Part shown: in pieces, positions 1 to 11,700 of the stretch
Position numbering within the stretch: the stretch's first letter is position 1
Layout: each line of letters starts with the position of its first letter
Program-made: the position numbers and the translations under genes
Source: Prorocentrum cordatum
Lineage: Eukaryota; Sar; Dinophyceae; Prorocentrales; Prorocentraceae
Reading direction: 5' to 3'
Length of the DNA stretch: 64,000 nucleotides
Assembly (NCBI GenBank): GCA_963575745.1
Contig: CAUYUJ010014256.1
Coordinates: 181,001-245,000, forward strand
Notes under the pieces: generated by a model
What the model was told of the DNA's origin: nothing
What the model saw: the letters and a program-made list of their open reading frames with translations, nothing else
Database searches by the model: none

Positions 1-789
1 TGGGGGGGAGAACTCCTCACCTCGGTCGCCTCATCGATCCCTCTTTCGCTCGGTGCGCTCTTCCTTGGTCGAGGGAGCCCCCTCCCCTCCGTCCCTCCCT
101 GCCTCCCCGCCGTGGCCCTCCCCCGTGCTCTTCTCGCAGCGGGCTCGTTCGAAAGCTTCAGGGGGCCTCGGGGGCTTCGGGGATGTTCTGGTCCTTCAGG
201 TGGCCTCATTGTGCCCTTCAGCTCCTTCCCTGGGCATCTCACTCCCCCCTACCTGGTTGTCGTTCTCGCTCGCCGCTGAATGCCCCATTCTGCCTTCTCT
301 CTGTGTGTGTATCTATATATATATATATATATATGTGTATCTCTGTATCGTTGGAGCTTCAGGGCATCAGCATGAGAGCCATGTTGCGGTTCAGTTCGGT
401 GGTCGGGAATGGGCCCGATTGGTAGGATGCCAGATGTGGCGCGAGCCTTGCTTGCCCTCTGCATCCTCCCCTACATTCACCCTCCCCGCCTCTGCTCCCC
501 CGTCCATACCCCCATGGTGAGGAGAGGGGGACTTGTAGGTGTCACCTCCTCTTTCTCCCTTCCCCTCTCGTCCCTCCCCGTTGCGTTCGCCATCTCCGCT
601 CACATCCATTTCTCCCCCCCCCTCTCCCGCTAATCCCCCCCCCTTCCCCTGCCACTCCTGGTCCTCCGCTTCCCCTCCCTGCTGCCGCTTCCCGCCCCCA
701 TGCCGTCCTTTGCCCGCTCCCCGCGCGTCCTCCTCCATCTGTTCCTCCCCGCTCGTCCCTACAACTCATGTCACCCCCCCGCCCGCGAG
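1..789. other. Non-coding, probable intron upstream of the first RPL10A exon seen
   Basis: No coding region is supported here. The sequence is pyrimidine-rich on the plus strand and contains a (TA)n run at about 309-334 and many C/T homopolymer tracts. The ORFs that cross it are low-complexity. Its last ~100 bases form a long polypyrimidine tract ending in AG at 788-789, which fits the acceptor of an intron that begins outside the window. Confidence 0.6.
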
Positions 790-890
790 GACTTGAAGAA
801 ACTGAACAAGAACAAGAAGCTCGTCAAGAAGCTGGCGCAGTCTTTCGACGGCTTCCTGGCCTCGCAGGTGCTGATCCCGCAGATCCCCAG
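790..890 (+). CDS. RPL10A: RPL10A exon A (first in window)
   Basis: 101 nt following a pyrimidine tract and AG at 788-789. It encodes [20 protein letters not shown] and [12 protein letters not shown], then leaves two bases (AG) that complete an Arg codon with the first G of the next exon. The donor is GC (891-892). This is the most conserved block of L10a. Confidence 0.95.
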
Positions 891-1349
891 GCGGCCCCGC
901 GTCGGACGGGCCACCCTCCCGCCGCCCTTCCCCCCCTCATCCACCTTCTCCTTCCTTGCTCTTCCCCCCTTTTCTACAATTACACACTATGAATACGCCT
1001 CTCCTCTCTCCCCGGGCTCTGTCTGGAGATTGGCCCGTCCGATCCGCGTGTTTTTTACATTCAGGATGTCCTTGTTGTTGTTGATGGTGCTGTCGTTGTT
1101 GTTGTTGTTGGTGTTGTTGTTGTTGTTGGTGTTGTTGTTGTTGTTGTTGTTGTGGTTGGTGGTGGTGTTGTTGTTGTTGTTGTGGTTGGTGGTGGTGGTG
1201 TTGTTGTTATTGTTGTTGCTGTTGTTGCGGTTGTTGCTGTTGTTGGTGTCGTTGGTGTTGGTGTTGGTGTTGTTGCTGTTGGTGGTGGTGGTGGTGTTGT
1301 TGTTGTTGTTGTTGGTGTTGGTGTTGGTGTTGTTGTTGTTGTTGTTGTT

Positions 1350-1380
<31 letters not shown>

Positions 1381-1481
1381 TTGTTGTTGTTGTTGTTGCT
1401 GTTGTTATTGTTGTTGTTGGTGGTGTTGTTGTTGTTGGTGTTGTTGCTGTTGTTGGTGTTGTTGTTGTTTATGTTGTTGTT

Positions 1482-1513
<32 letters not shown>

Positions 1514-2670
1514 TGTTATTAGTGTTGTTGCTGTTGTTGTTGTTTGTCCCCTCGGTGCTTGTTCAATCAAGTTATGCCTGGCTCTTCCAAACGGGTGTTC
1601 CCGCTGCAGCGCCGCCCTCATTTCCGCGCTTCGGTCGTTCCAAATCGATCGTGCTCCCGCTGCAGCACTGGCCTTGTTCCCGCCCCCCCAGACGACACTT
1701 GGCATTCGAAAGCGCCCACATCGGGCAGGCACAGTTGCGGAGGACATAGAACCGACATTCTGGACAGGCCTTGTCTTCTCGTAGATTGGCCACTTACCCT
1801 CCAAGTCATTGATGTTGTGTTGTGCACCATTGTGCGATTCCATGCTTTGCGCTGCTATGCTTTGTGATGCAATGCCACGCCATGCTATGGCAACGCCACG
1901 CCATGCTACGACATGCTTCACTAAGCCACGCCACGCCATGCTATACGACAATGCTGTGCTTCACTACGCAATGCCACGCCATGCTATGTCATGTCATGCT
2001 TCGCCGTGCTCTTCTTCGCCATGCTTTCCCATCCATTGCGTACCCTCTTGGAACCATTGCTCTGCTCGACATCCAACCATGCGAATAGATAGGATATCTG
2101 CGTCAAGGTATGTGATGGGAGGGAGGGGTATGCCTATGACGTCTCATGTGATGCTAGCGCACTTAGCTTGTCTCCCCCCTTCCCCTTCGGTTGCGGCTAG
2201 AAGCTCATATCGGCTTCGTCTAGAAACCGACCACTGGTGAGGAAGAGGCTTCTACATACTCCCTGATTTGCAGATCTGCAGCTTGCTGGTCCCAATTATA
2301 CACTTTGTCAGGTGATGTGTAGAAGCACAGTCCGTTTTGCCATTCTACACACTTCTGCTTCAAGTGTGAAGTGTGCGTTTATGTTACACACCTTTGTGTG
2401 ATGTGTAGAAGCTACGTGCCCTGATGTGTAGAGCTGGCTCGCCGAAGACAACATACACGTATCCACCGATGTGTCGCGCCTGGCTTCTGGTCCTGATCCC
2501 CAAAAAGTTTGAGGGAGCACAAACAACCAAACCTCCCCCCTCCCTCCGCACCCTTCCACCCCTCTCCTCCCCCTCCCTTCTGCTTCCCGCTTCTTGCCTT
2601 GCCGCCTCGAGCCCCCCCCCGCCCGCCGCGCTCGCGCGGCGGAAACAGAGAGAGAGAGAGAGGGTGATAA

Positions 2671-2706
<36 letters not shown>

Positions 2707-5700
2707 GCCACCCACGGGGAGCGCCGCCCTGCCTCGGCGACCCCTGGCCGACGCGGCGCACGTGCTCGCTTCCCCCCCTCTGCCTCCTGCTCCTGCTCCT
2801 CCTCCTCCTCCTCCTCCGCCTCCTCCCCCTCCTCCCCCCCCCTTCCCCTCCACCTCCTCATCCGCCCCCTCCTCCTCTGCCCCCCCCCCCCCCGGGGCCG
2901 CCGCCCTGCCCTCCTGCTCGTCCGGGACGCACGACAGCAGGGGCCCTCGGGAGGGAATCGGAGCTTGGATCCATGATCCTCAGGACGAGTGTTAGCCCAA
3001 TGGGTGTTTGCCCCCTTCGGCTCAACCTGCAGATCATTGCATCGCCTGCGTCGTATCGAAGGGCCTCGATGGACAAGCACACGCGGAGGCTAACACACGT
3101 TCTGAGGATCATCGATTGGACGCGTTCAGGTTCGCGGTGCTCTCCAGCATCTGCGCCTCGCCGAGAGGCGTCCCAGGGGTGCCCGGATATCGTCCCGCCT
3201 GGCGGACGGAGACCCGAGTTATGGCCCGAGAACCGGACGGCACCCTCCCCCTCAAGAGGAGGAAAAGGCACCGATACAGTTCCCCCCCAGGAGGAGGGAG
3301 GAGTAGGAGGAGGAGGAGGACGAGGACGAGGACGAGGACGAGGATGATGAGGAGCATCAGTTTCGCCTCTCTGAATCTCCGTGGAGACCCTCGTCGCCAC
3401 GGTTGGACTCGCTGTCGAGGTCCTGGTCAGAGCTTGGGAAACCACAGGGTACAGCGTCATCGGCATCTCGCGTTTTCCTCGGTCCACACTCCCTCCGCAG
3501 AGCCGCCGCCCCCGTCCCCTCCTTCGTCCCTTCTTCGCTCTGGAGGGGTAGGAGGATCAATGGCACGGCGCCATTGGGATCCTCGAAAGACAACACCATA
3601 TGCATTATCTATTGGCGCTCCGCGCGGATTTCTTGGATCCGCGCTGGGCCCCTCCCCGGCGGCGCCTCCAAGGAAGGGGGTCCAGCGCAGATCCAACAGA
3701 TCCGCGCGGAGCGCCAACAGTTCATGTGTATGGCATACCTTGTTCTTCTAGAGCCCGTCGGCATGGTATTCTTGCTTTCGTGTCCGAAGGCGTGGTGCTT
3801 CTCTGGCTGAGGCTCGGCGACGTGTTCCCATGGCGGCGTGCCATCGATATTGTTCCAGTTGCCCCGCTCTTTCCCTCCTCCACTCCGTCGTCCCCATCCT
3901 CCCCTCCGCATCCCTTTCCCTCCTTCGCCCCCCCTCCCCCTCACACTCGCTCTTCTCGCCGCCGGAGCCCCGTGTGTGCACGCCGCGCTTCGCGAGTTCT
4001 GGGTCCCCAGGCCTAGCCACGGGTTCACCAGCTCTCGGCAGATGTTGAGGCCAAGGATTGCTTGATTGGAAGCTCTTGCTCTTCTCATTTGCACAGGGTC
4101 CTAGCGTGGTCGTATATGTAACACCCTCCCCCTCACTCCCCCCTCCCTCTCCCCTGGCGTGCCCGGCGCTTGCTTATGGTAGCGGATGTACATGTATCAT
4201 TTGTATGTGCAGTTTTGTCCTGGGTGTCAGAAAAGCAATTCACGGGTGTTAAGTTGTGTGTTCGGATGGGTGAACACATGGATGCTTGAAACTAACACGA
4301 ATAATTGAGTTGCACGACCAGAGAATGCGGCAAACGCAAATGATCAATTGTAAGCGAACGCGGTGCGCTTCATTCGCGCATTCTTGCTTTCAACCATCCG
4401 AACGCCCATCTCTACATCCCTCTCCTCCCCAAGAGTTCCGCGACAGCGCTGACCATTCAAGGCATCATTATCCTCAAAAAACACCTCCCCCCACCTTGCC
4501 CTGCCCGCCCAGGCTTTTGGGCCCCGGCCTCAACAAGGCCGGCAAGTTCCCGACCCTGGTCGGGAGGGGAGTTCGGGCGAGGCCGGGACGAGGATCAATC
4601 CATTCCAGGGCGTTCCCGTGAGCGGTGAGTCGGTCGCGCAGTTGGAGTGGGAGGGTTGATGGGAAGGGGGGCAGAGGAGAGCGGGTGTCGGCGACGAAAT
4701 TTTTGGGCGCGAATTCATGGGGGGGTGGAAGAAATCTGCCCTTTTCGGTCCCGGAAGGCTCCCTTCTCGGGCCCGGCCTGGAGGGCCCCTTTGGGGGGCC
4801 CGGAGGGCTCCAGTTCTGCAGCCCCCTCGCTGCCATCGCCCCCTCATTTACGCGCCCCCCAAAAAACCGAACCCTACTCTCGCCGATCAACGATTCAGGC
4901 AGCTCGATGGGCGCGGGGGGGGAGGTCCGGAATGCGTCTTACACGTGGACGAAGTTCGAGCCCTAACCTTAGGTAGTTAGTAAGACCTCCCCCTTTCGGC
5001 AAAAGGATCAGACTTCCCGCGCTGGTAAGCGTTATCCCGGCACCCGCCGTCGGTAGGAGGATGAGGAGGAGGAGGAGGAGGAGGAGGAGGAGGAGGAGGA
5101 GGAGGAGGAGGAGGGGGGAGGAGGAGATCTCCGTCGCTTCCAAAATGTGGCTCTCGGTTGTGGCGGGGAGGTGGAGAATTTGTCTTGATTTATGCTGTTT
5201 GGCGCGGTGCTACAGTTATCGTTCGACTAGAATCCCCTTTGGAAATGAGTAATATTGGTGCGGTTCTACGGATAAACCTGGGGGGGGGTGTTCTTATTCA
5301 TTGCCTGAGGTTACCCCCGCGGGAGGAAAAGGGCGATCTGTGCGAATCTGCGGGCGTTCAGAGTGCGGCCAGCAGAGCACGGACCGGACGGCCAGGCCAG
5401 GGAGGCAGGTGGATTGCAGCAGGAATTGCCCCATCCTTTCCTGCCACCTTTTTTTCCAGACAGCCCAGGCTGAGTTTGCTCGACCTAGGCTCCCGATCGT
5501 GGCTCGTACCCCCTGGCGGAAAATGAAAGGGAGGGGACAAATGCCTTCACAAATCGGCACTCGTCACGGCACATGTGGCCGCCGTTGCCACAGTTGCACA
5601 GTCGTCGTCGAATGAAATTTGCTATGCGCAGCAGCAGGGTCTTGAGGAAGTCTGAAGGCAGCGGCATCTTCATGACATTCATCGCCAGGGACATTGGGCG

Positions 5701-8700
5701 CATGGGGGCGAGGGGGTGGTGGTGAAGGTGGAGGATGACGAGGAGAACGATGTGGACGAGAAGGACGAGGAGGGCGGGAGAGAAGGGGGGAGAGGGCGGA
5801 GGTGGAGGTGGTGGAACGGATGGAGGTGGTGGAAATTGCGGAGGAGGGGTGATGGAGATAGTTTTTTTTTTGACTGCACTTGGCTCGTTGCAAGTAGCTT
5901 GAGTTGGGTGGCCGAGGTCGGCCAGGCGGCAGACAGAGCCCGCCTAGCGGGCACAACAAAGGATCTCCGCTCCTGGTCCGTCCGCAGGCAAAAGCGATTC
6001 TTCGCCATTGGACCTGCATGTTGGGCGGGGGAGGTATTGGCACCGAAGGGGAGGGAGGGGGAATACTATGAAGAGAGGGGATCGGTGCCGTGCGAGAATC
6101 ACTGAGCGCGCCATCTAGGCGTTGCCCTATGCGGGCAGCGCTGAACGACCGAAGAGCAGCAAAGCTGGCCTCAGGAACGGCCACCTGGGAGCATGGCTTA
6201 GCCATGGAAATGAGCGGGATGAGTCGGAAGAGGGCCAAAATGGCACTGCCGCGCTGTAGGGCGGCCGTGGCGGAGCGGACCAGGAGGGAGAGGCTGGCGT
6301 TGCCGCCAAGAGACTAGGAAGCCCCATCGGTAACTCACGTGACCGGAAAGGGGGCAGGTGAGAGAGCGCCTGTGCTGTGCTGGGCGTCTAGGTGTAAACG
6401 TGGTAAGAGGGGAGGGATGAACATATGGGAGGGAGAGGGATTATCTTGTCCAGCCAAGCAACGCTAGGGCGCGGTAGCTGTCCGTAGAGGTACGCACCTC
6501 TGATGGGCAGCATTCGCCGAGAATTACTCGGCAGGTGGGATGTGCTGAGGCGGCATCTTTGCTTGCCGCAGTATCGACTCGGCCGTGGCGAGTCTGCGAA
6601 TTGCGCTGTGAGCATTGAGCCGACCGCTCTTCTGGTAGCGTGGCGGCTTAAAAGTGTCGCTATGGCCTGGCCGCAATGTAGCGGCAATAATGTGTGAAGC
6701 TAGAGACTGGTGCTGGCTACAGCACTTGAAGCTGGCCCTCGGGATGGGGCTAAAGAAATGAACTGAAGGGCCCGCTGCGACGAGACTGCAGGACGGCTCG
6801 GCCGACCTTAAATTGGAGCCGCATAGCTCCTCAGCTGGTGAGATACGGCTCGTGTGGTTGGCTAGGGCTATCTAGGTGGTGGGCTGCCGATGTAAGCAGA
6901 GACTAGGGTATTAGGCTAGCCCACCACCTATGAAGACTCAGCCGTGGCGAGTCTGCGAATTGAGCTGTGAGCATTAGCCGTCCGCCTTTCTGGTAGCGGG
7001 GCTATTTAAAAGTGTCGCGTTGGCTGCACTAGTGCGGCAGAGAGGTGTGCAGCTGGAGACTGGTGCTGACTACGACTCTTGCTGCGGGCCCTTGGCATGG
7101 GGCTGAATGAAAGAACTGATGGGCCCGCTGCGACAGGATTGCAGGTCGGCTCAGCCGATCTTAAATTGAAGCAGCACGGCTCTCCAGCTGTAAATATTCG
7201 GCCCGTGTGGCTGGCTAGGGCTGTCTAGGTGGTGGGCTGCCGAGGAGAACAGAGACTAGAGTATTAGGCTAGCCCACCACCTATTGGTTGCGCCGAGGTC
7301 GCCCGTGTCGACCTGGGATGGCGCCGGCTGGGAGGCAGCACGCTCTAGGGCCCGCTCATGCACCGCGCGGCTGCCGCGCGGCCGCCGACGCCGCCGTTTG
7401 CGCCCTGGCCTCCTGCGCTGCGGCCTGCTGCTGGCTGAAGTGGTCCAGCATCATGGTCTCGACCTCTGAGATGGTCGCCAGGCCTGCAGCCTCTATCCAT
7501 TCCCAGTCCCAAGTTTCGACGACCTGGCCGTCGATGACGTCGAGCGACTTGAGCTTCCATACGAGCGGGTAGAGCATGCCGTTTGGCATCTTCCACTCGC
7601 CAGGGCACGTAGTTGGCCACCATTTTTGAACTCCTTGGTGGCGGCAGTGTACTGGGAGCCCTGCCATGCCGAGCCCGACCGCGTGTCGCCTGGTAGGCCG
7701 AAGAGCTCCAGCGCGTTGGGCGGCGCCCTGCCTGGCTCGGCCGCGGCCCCCTGCGGGGGCGTGATCCCCTCAGTCGCCGCCGAAGCGCGCCCGCCCGCAG
7801 GAACCACGGCTGCGTTGCGCGCGCTGAGAGGAGGGGGAGTGCGGAAGGAGCGAAAAGAAATAGCCCATAAGCCAACGGCCAGATATGAGTGAAACCTTAC
7901 TGGCTTATGCGTGCGCCTGGGTGAGGAGGACCCTCCTGATGGGCCGACTGATGCATGCTTGGCCCGGTGCTGAGTCGATAGGGATGAGGATGGTTCCGCT
8001 GCGCATGTTGACCCGCGGCGAAAGGCCGGTGCGAAAAGGCATGCCCGTGCCGAATAAAATGGACCGTGCATCGGTCTCCTGAAGAATGGGGAGGTGAAAA
8101 AAGCGCGGCCTCTCCACTGAAGATGGCAGCCGGGTCTCCTGCCCGTGGAATTGCTCCATTAGGAGTCCTACATTGATGGTCAGTGGAGACCAGAGCGGAA
8201 TGTGACCTGCCGTGATCACTACCAGCCACTGTACGACTGTAGGCTGCGGTGGCACGGCCTCAGTGGGTGCGCAGCGGACGTCGCCGTGCTCGAACTGTGG
8301 CAGGTGCTGCGCATCTGGGGTCGGCATGGCCTGTGAGGGGCTATGGTTCAGGGAGGCGGAGGATTCGAGAGAGGTAGGACAACGGAAGGCAAAAAGGCCG
8401 CACCAGGATCATGGCCTGGAAGTCAATTAGGATGGGGCTGCCAGCCGCTGCGTCCTCCAAAAGACGTTGAGGGATGAGAGCAGGCTGTTCCCAGGCCCCC
8501 GCGTGGAGGAGGTCCAGAAAAATCTGGTCGGGCACGTAGACAGTGACCAAACTTATAGCGGGTGAGAAACGGGCAGCATAGGGGCCTTCACCCGCTGCGC
8601 GATGAGGATAAATGTGGAGTAAGTTGGGAGAGTTGGCCTCGCACCAACGCCCATACCACCGCTCGACTGTGTGATTAGCGACATCGGGCAAGTCCATGTG

Positions 8701-11700
8701 GAGCTCGGGGCCTACGGTAGCGCGGGCGTGTGGCAAAGCAGGCGGCCCGCTCTCGAGCTGCCATGTAGCTTGCCACTGGGGTACCGAGGCAGGCTGGTAC
8801 ACAGCGGTAGGAGACAGTAAAAGAGCGTGGCGCCTCGAGCCGCCGCTGAGAAAGCGGTGGACTTGCTGGTGGGCCAGGAGAAGCCGCTCAGCCAAGTACT
8901 CCCAAAAGGGCCATGCGCTGCGAAAGTCTGGGGGCAGCTGCTCCATAATGCGGAGCAAATCTAGGTGCCTCCCCGGGGCCGCTTCAGCAGCGGGCATGTC
9001 CTCGTCTGCGTCGGCGTTGCCCAAGGTGCTGAGCTCGCGCATCATGGCCTGTGGGGGGAGAAGCGAAGGAAAGGAAGCTGCGAGAGGAAAGGAGGGAAGA
9101 GGTTGGCCTGGGCTGAATTACAGCTGCATGGCGTAAGTTTAACGCCTGGCGGCATCTCCTCCTTCATGAGGCTTGCGCGGCCGCCTGGGCGAGAGGCGCT
9201 GACCGCAATGCGAGAGGCTTTCGCCTTCTCTTAACTGAAGTTCGAGGCGCTCCCTGTGTATCCTGTCGATGTGGAGCTGGTCCTGCCCATGCTCCTCTTT
9301 GAGCTGGGCAATCCTATTCTCGTGCGCCTTGAGGACTGTACTGCGCTGCTCGTCCGATGCTGCGTCTGGCGCTTCGGCAGGCGAGTGCGGGCGCGGAGCA
9401 GCATGGGCAGCGCGGTGAGACTTGCGAGCCTTATGGCGCCTTGGAGGAGGAGAGGCTGGAGGCGAGGCCGTGCCGTGGAATGCCTGCGGGCTGCTTTGAG
9501 CCTCGGCTGGTCCGCGGCGCTGTGGCGCCGGCTGCTTGAGTGCACTCTTGCGCGGCTCCGTGCTTCGGCGCGAATTGTATGCCACCCTAGGGGCTTTGGC
9601 CGTGAATTCGTCTGTAAAGGAGACCTGCTTGCGCTTGCGAGTGGCAGAGGCGCGGGGCACTGCTGGCTGTTCAGCTGGCTCCGGAGAATCCTGCGGGGAA
9701 AAGGGGAAGAGACCGAGGAATATGAGGCATCGTCTACCTGCGCAAGCCTTCTAGGAAACGCTGGCGAACTGGAGGCCCTGCGCGGCTGACGCCTGTGGGG
9801 GGCTGCAACTTTGCGGGATTCGCGCGGAGGTGGAGGTGAGGGACGCGCAGCAAGGGGTGGAGAAAAAGGAGAGGCGGCCTGGCCGATCCAGCCTTCCGGA
9901 ATGGCGGCTTTGGCCTTCACTATGGGATGATCAGGGGGAGGTAAGGGGGGCATGGCGCGCGGAGGTGGCGGAGGATGAAAGGTGGCTCCATAGATGTGCC
10001 TGCCGCGTCCCACAGGGGGGCCGTTGAAATCGCCAGGTGGGCGTGGGGGGCCTGAGGCTGAGGGAGTGCTAGACAGGGGGCGCTGCACTGCTTTGGCTAC
10101 CTGGGCGAACTGGGCAGGTGAGAGCAGGGGGGGAGGAGCTGAGGCGGAGCGAAATTGGCCCGGTGGCGGATGCCTGGGTCTGGCCTCTCGAGGCACCAGC
10201 ACCCGCGGCCTTCTGGACATGAGCCGCCTGCCTAAATGTCGAAGATGTCGGCGTTGAAGTCCTGCGGGGCGGGGGAAGCAGCATGCCGCATGTGAGAGAA
10301 GGTAAGGCCAGTGAGCGGGACGGGGCGCGCCGCTTGGCGGGCGCGCTCGGCCCTGATTTGTCTGGCCCGGTCCCGATTGCACTGGATGCGCCTTTTCTGA
10401 TCCAGAGTTAGGGAGGGGGGGGGCGGCGGCGGAGGGGGAGTGGAGGGAAAAATGGGGGCTGCGCCCAAAAAATGCGCGGCCTCTTGTTCCGCCTCCGAGT
10501 CCTGATCGGCAGGGCCAGGCGTCTCGGGAGCCTCCGATGGGAGGTCGCCATGGCGGCGCCACGGCTCGGAGGGCCTGGTCGGAGCCAGAAGCCTGCGGAA
10601 GCGATCCAGCTCCCCATCCACTTTAGCTCGGGTGCGAGGGGCAGAAGGGTCAGCGAAGTCGGGACCTAGCCAAAAATCGCTAGTCATAGATGCGGAGAAA
10701 CGGAGGAGTGGGGCCAGAATGGCAGGGTCCGCCTGGGGGGGAAGGTCCTGTGGGTCTTCAACAAATGGCAAAATGACGCCCTGGCATATGGCCTGGGCGA
10801 GGCATTCGCAAAGGGCAGAAGGATAGGTCTTTTTGTCTGCCGTGAAAAAGCGGTCATTCTCGTCCTTGCCTAATAGTGTGCGACGCGCCCCCCGTGGGTG
10901 CGTGCACTTGGCCCCTTGGGGGCGGTTGAGTAGGAGCACGGGGAGAGAAGGGGGGCGGAGCGATAGCAAGCGCGTGGGGGCCTTGCCGAATTCGCTAGGA
11001 GGACGGCAAGACGGTTGAAACATGCACTGGTCGAAGTCAGTGGTGCGGACAGCCGGGGCAGCAGCCAAGGCCACTAGGGGCCTCCATATCCAGCTGGGCT
11101 GCGCTCTGGGTCCCCAGTGCGCGGGGCATGGATGTTCCATCCAGGCCGAGGTACCCATGTCTAGGTGCGCGGCAAATAATAGGACCAACGAGGCGAGAAG
11201 CAAGTTGGCTATCTGCAATTGGCGTGATTGCTTGGGCGTAGCGTTGGGGATGCCCCAGTAATGGTCGATAGTGCGTAACGGCGGGGGCCCGTTGGGTTTC
11301 CAGCGGGCCGCGCAAAACGTTTCGCAAGGCGGTCCTCCGCCTGAAACAACCACTCTGCCAGCATAAATATGGTGCTGCCATAGCTTGATGGTCTCCGACT
11401 TAGTGAGATCGCCTGTGTCAGGGTCGATGGCAATGTCGACCGACAGTATGTGAACCTCAAGCGAGGGAGTGGGCGCGAATGATTCCAGGTGGTGCTGGAT
11501 ATCCCCTTCGCGCCTGCGGCCAGAAAAGAGGTTGAGAATAAAGATTTCCTTGCGCCTGATGCGCGCTGGAATGTCATTGGTCCCTAGACCGGTGTAGTCT
11601 TGCGGTTGAAATGGCCATTCAGGCAGCGCAGGGGGCGGAGGAGGCTGCGGCGGAGGCACGTCGGCAGGAAAAAGCAGTGAAACGGCTGCTGGGTCTAGCG

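Larger units (their letters stand above)
891..4512 (+). other. RPL10A intron 1 (GC-AG, 3622 bp), filled with repeats
   Basis: This intron has a GC donor and ends in CCCAG|G. It contains a ~470-bp (GTT)n tract, a degenerate ATGCCACGCC-type array (1835-2032), (GA)n at 2646-2706, a TCC/C-rich tract at 2783-2900, and two imperfect inverted repeats (2974-3111 and 3614-3715). The ORFs inside are poly-Leu, poly-Val or Pro-rich products of simple repeats, and I see no gene. Confidence 0.85.

Noticed and set aside
700-1784. Long plus-strand ORFs of poly-Leu and poly-Val
   Set aside because: Direct translations of the (GTT)n tract that overlap a real RPL10A exon in its own frame only by chance; no complex sequence.
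5485-5703. Minus-strand frame reading [20 protein letters not shown] with a Cys-rich end
   Set aside because: It has fairly natural composition but lies outside the LINE boundary (5862), is short, matches no family I recognise, and has no partner exon.
9231-10562. 443-residue minus-strand frame overlapping LINE ORF2 and ORF3
   Set aside because: Mostly a Pro/Arg-rich shadow of frames with better motifs. Only its middle part (about 10228-9660) may be real, as noted under the 9139-9660 ORF.
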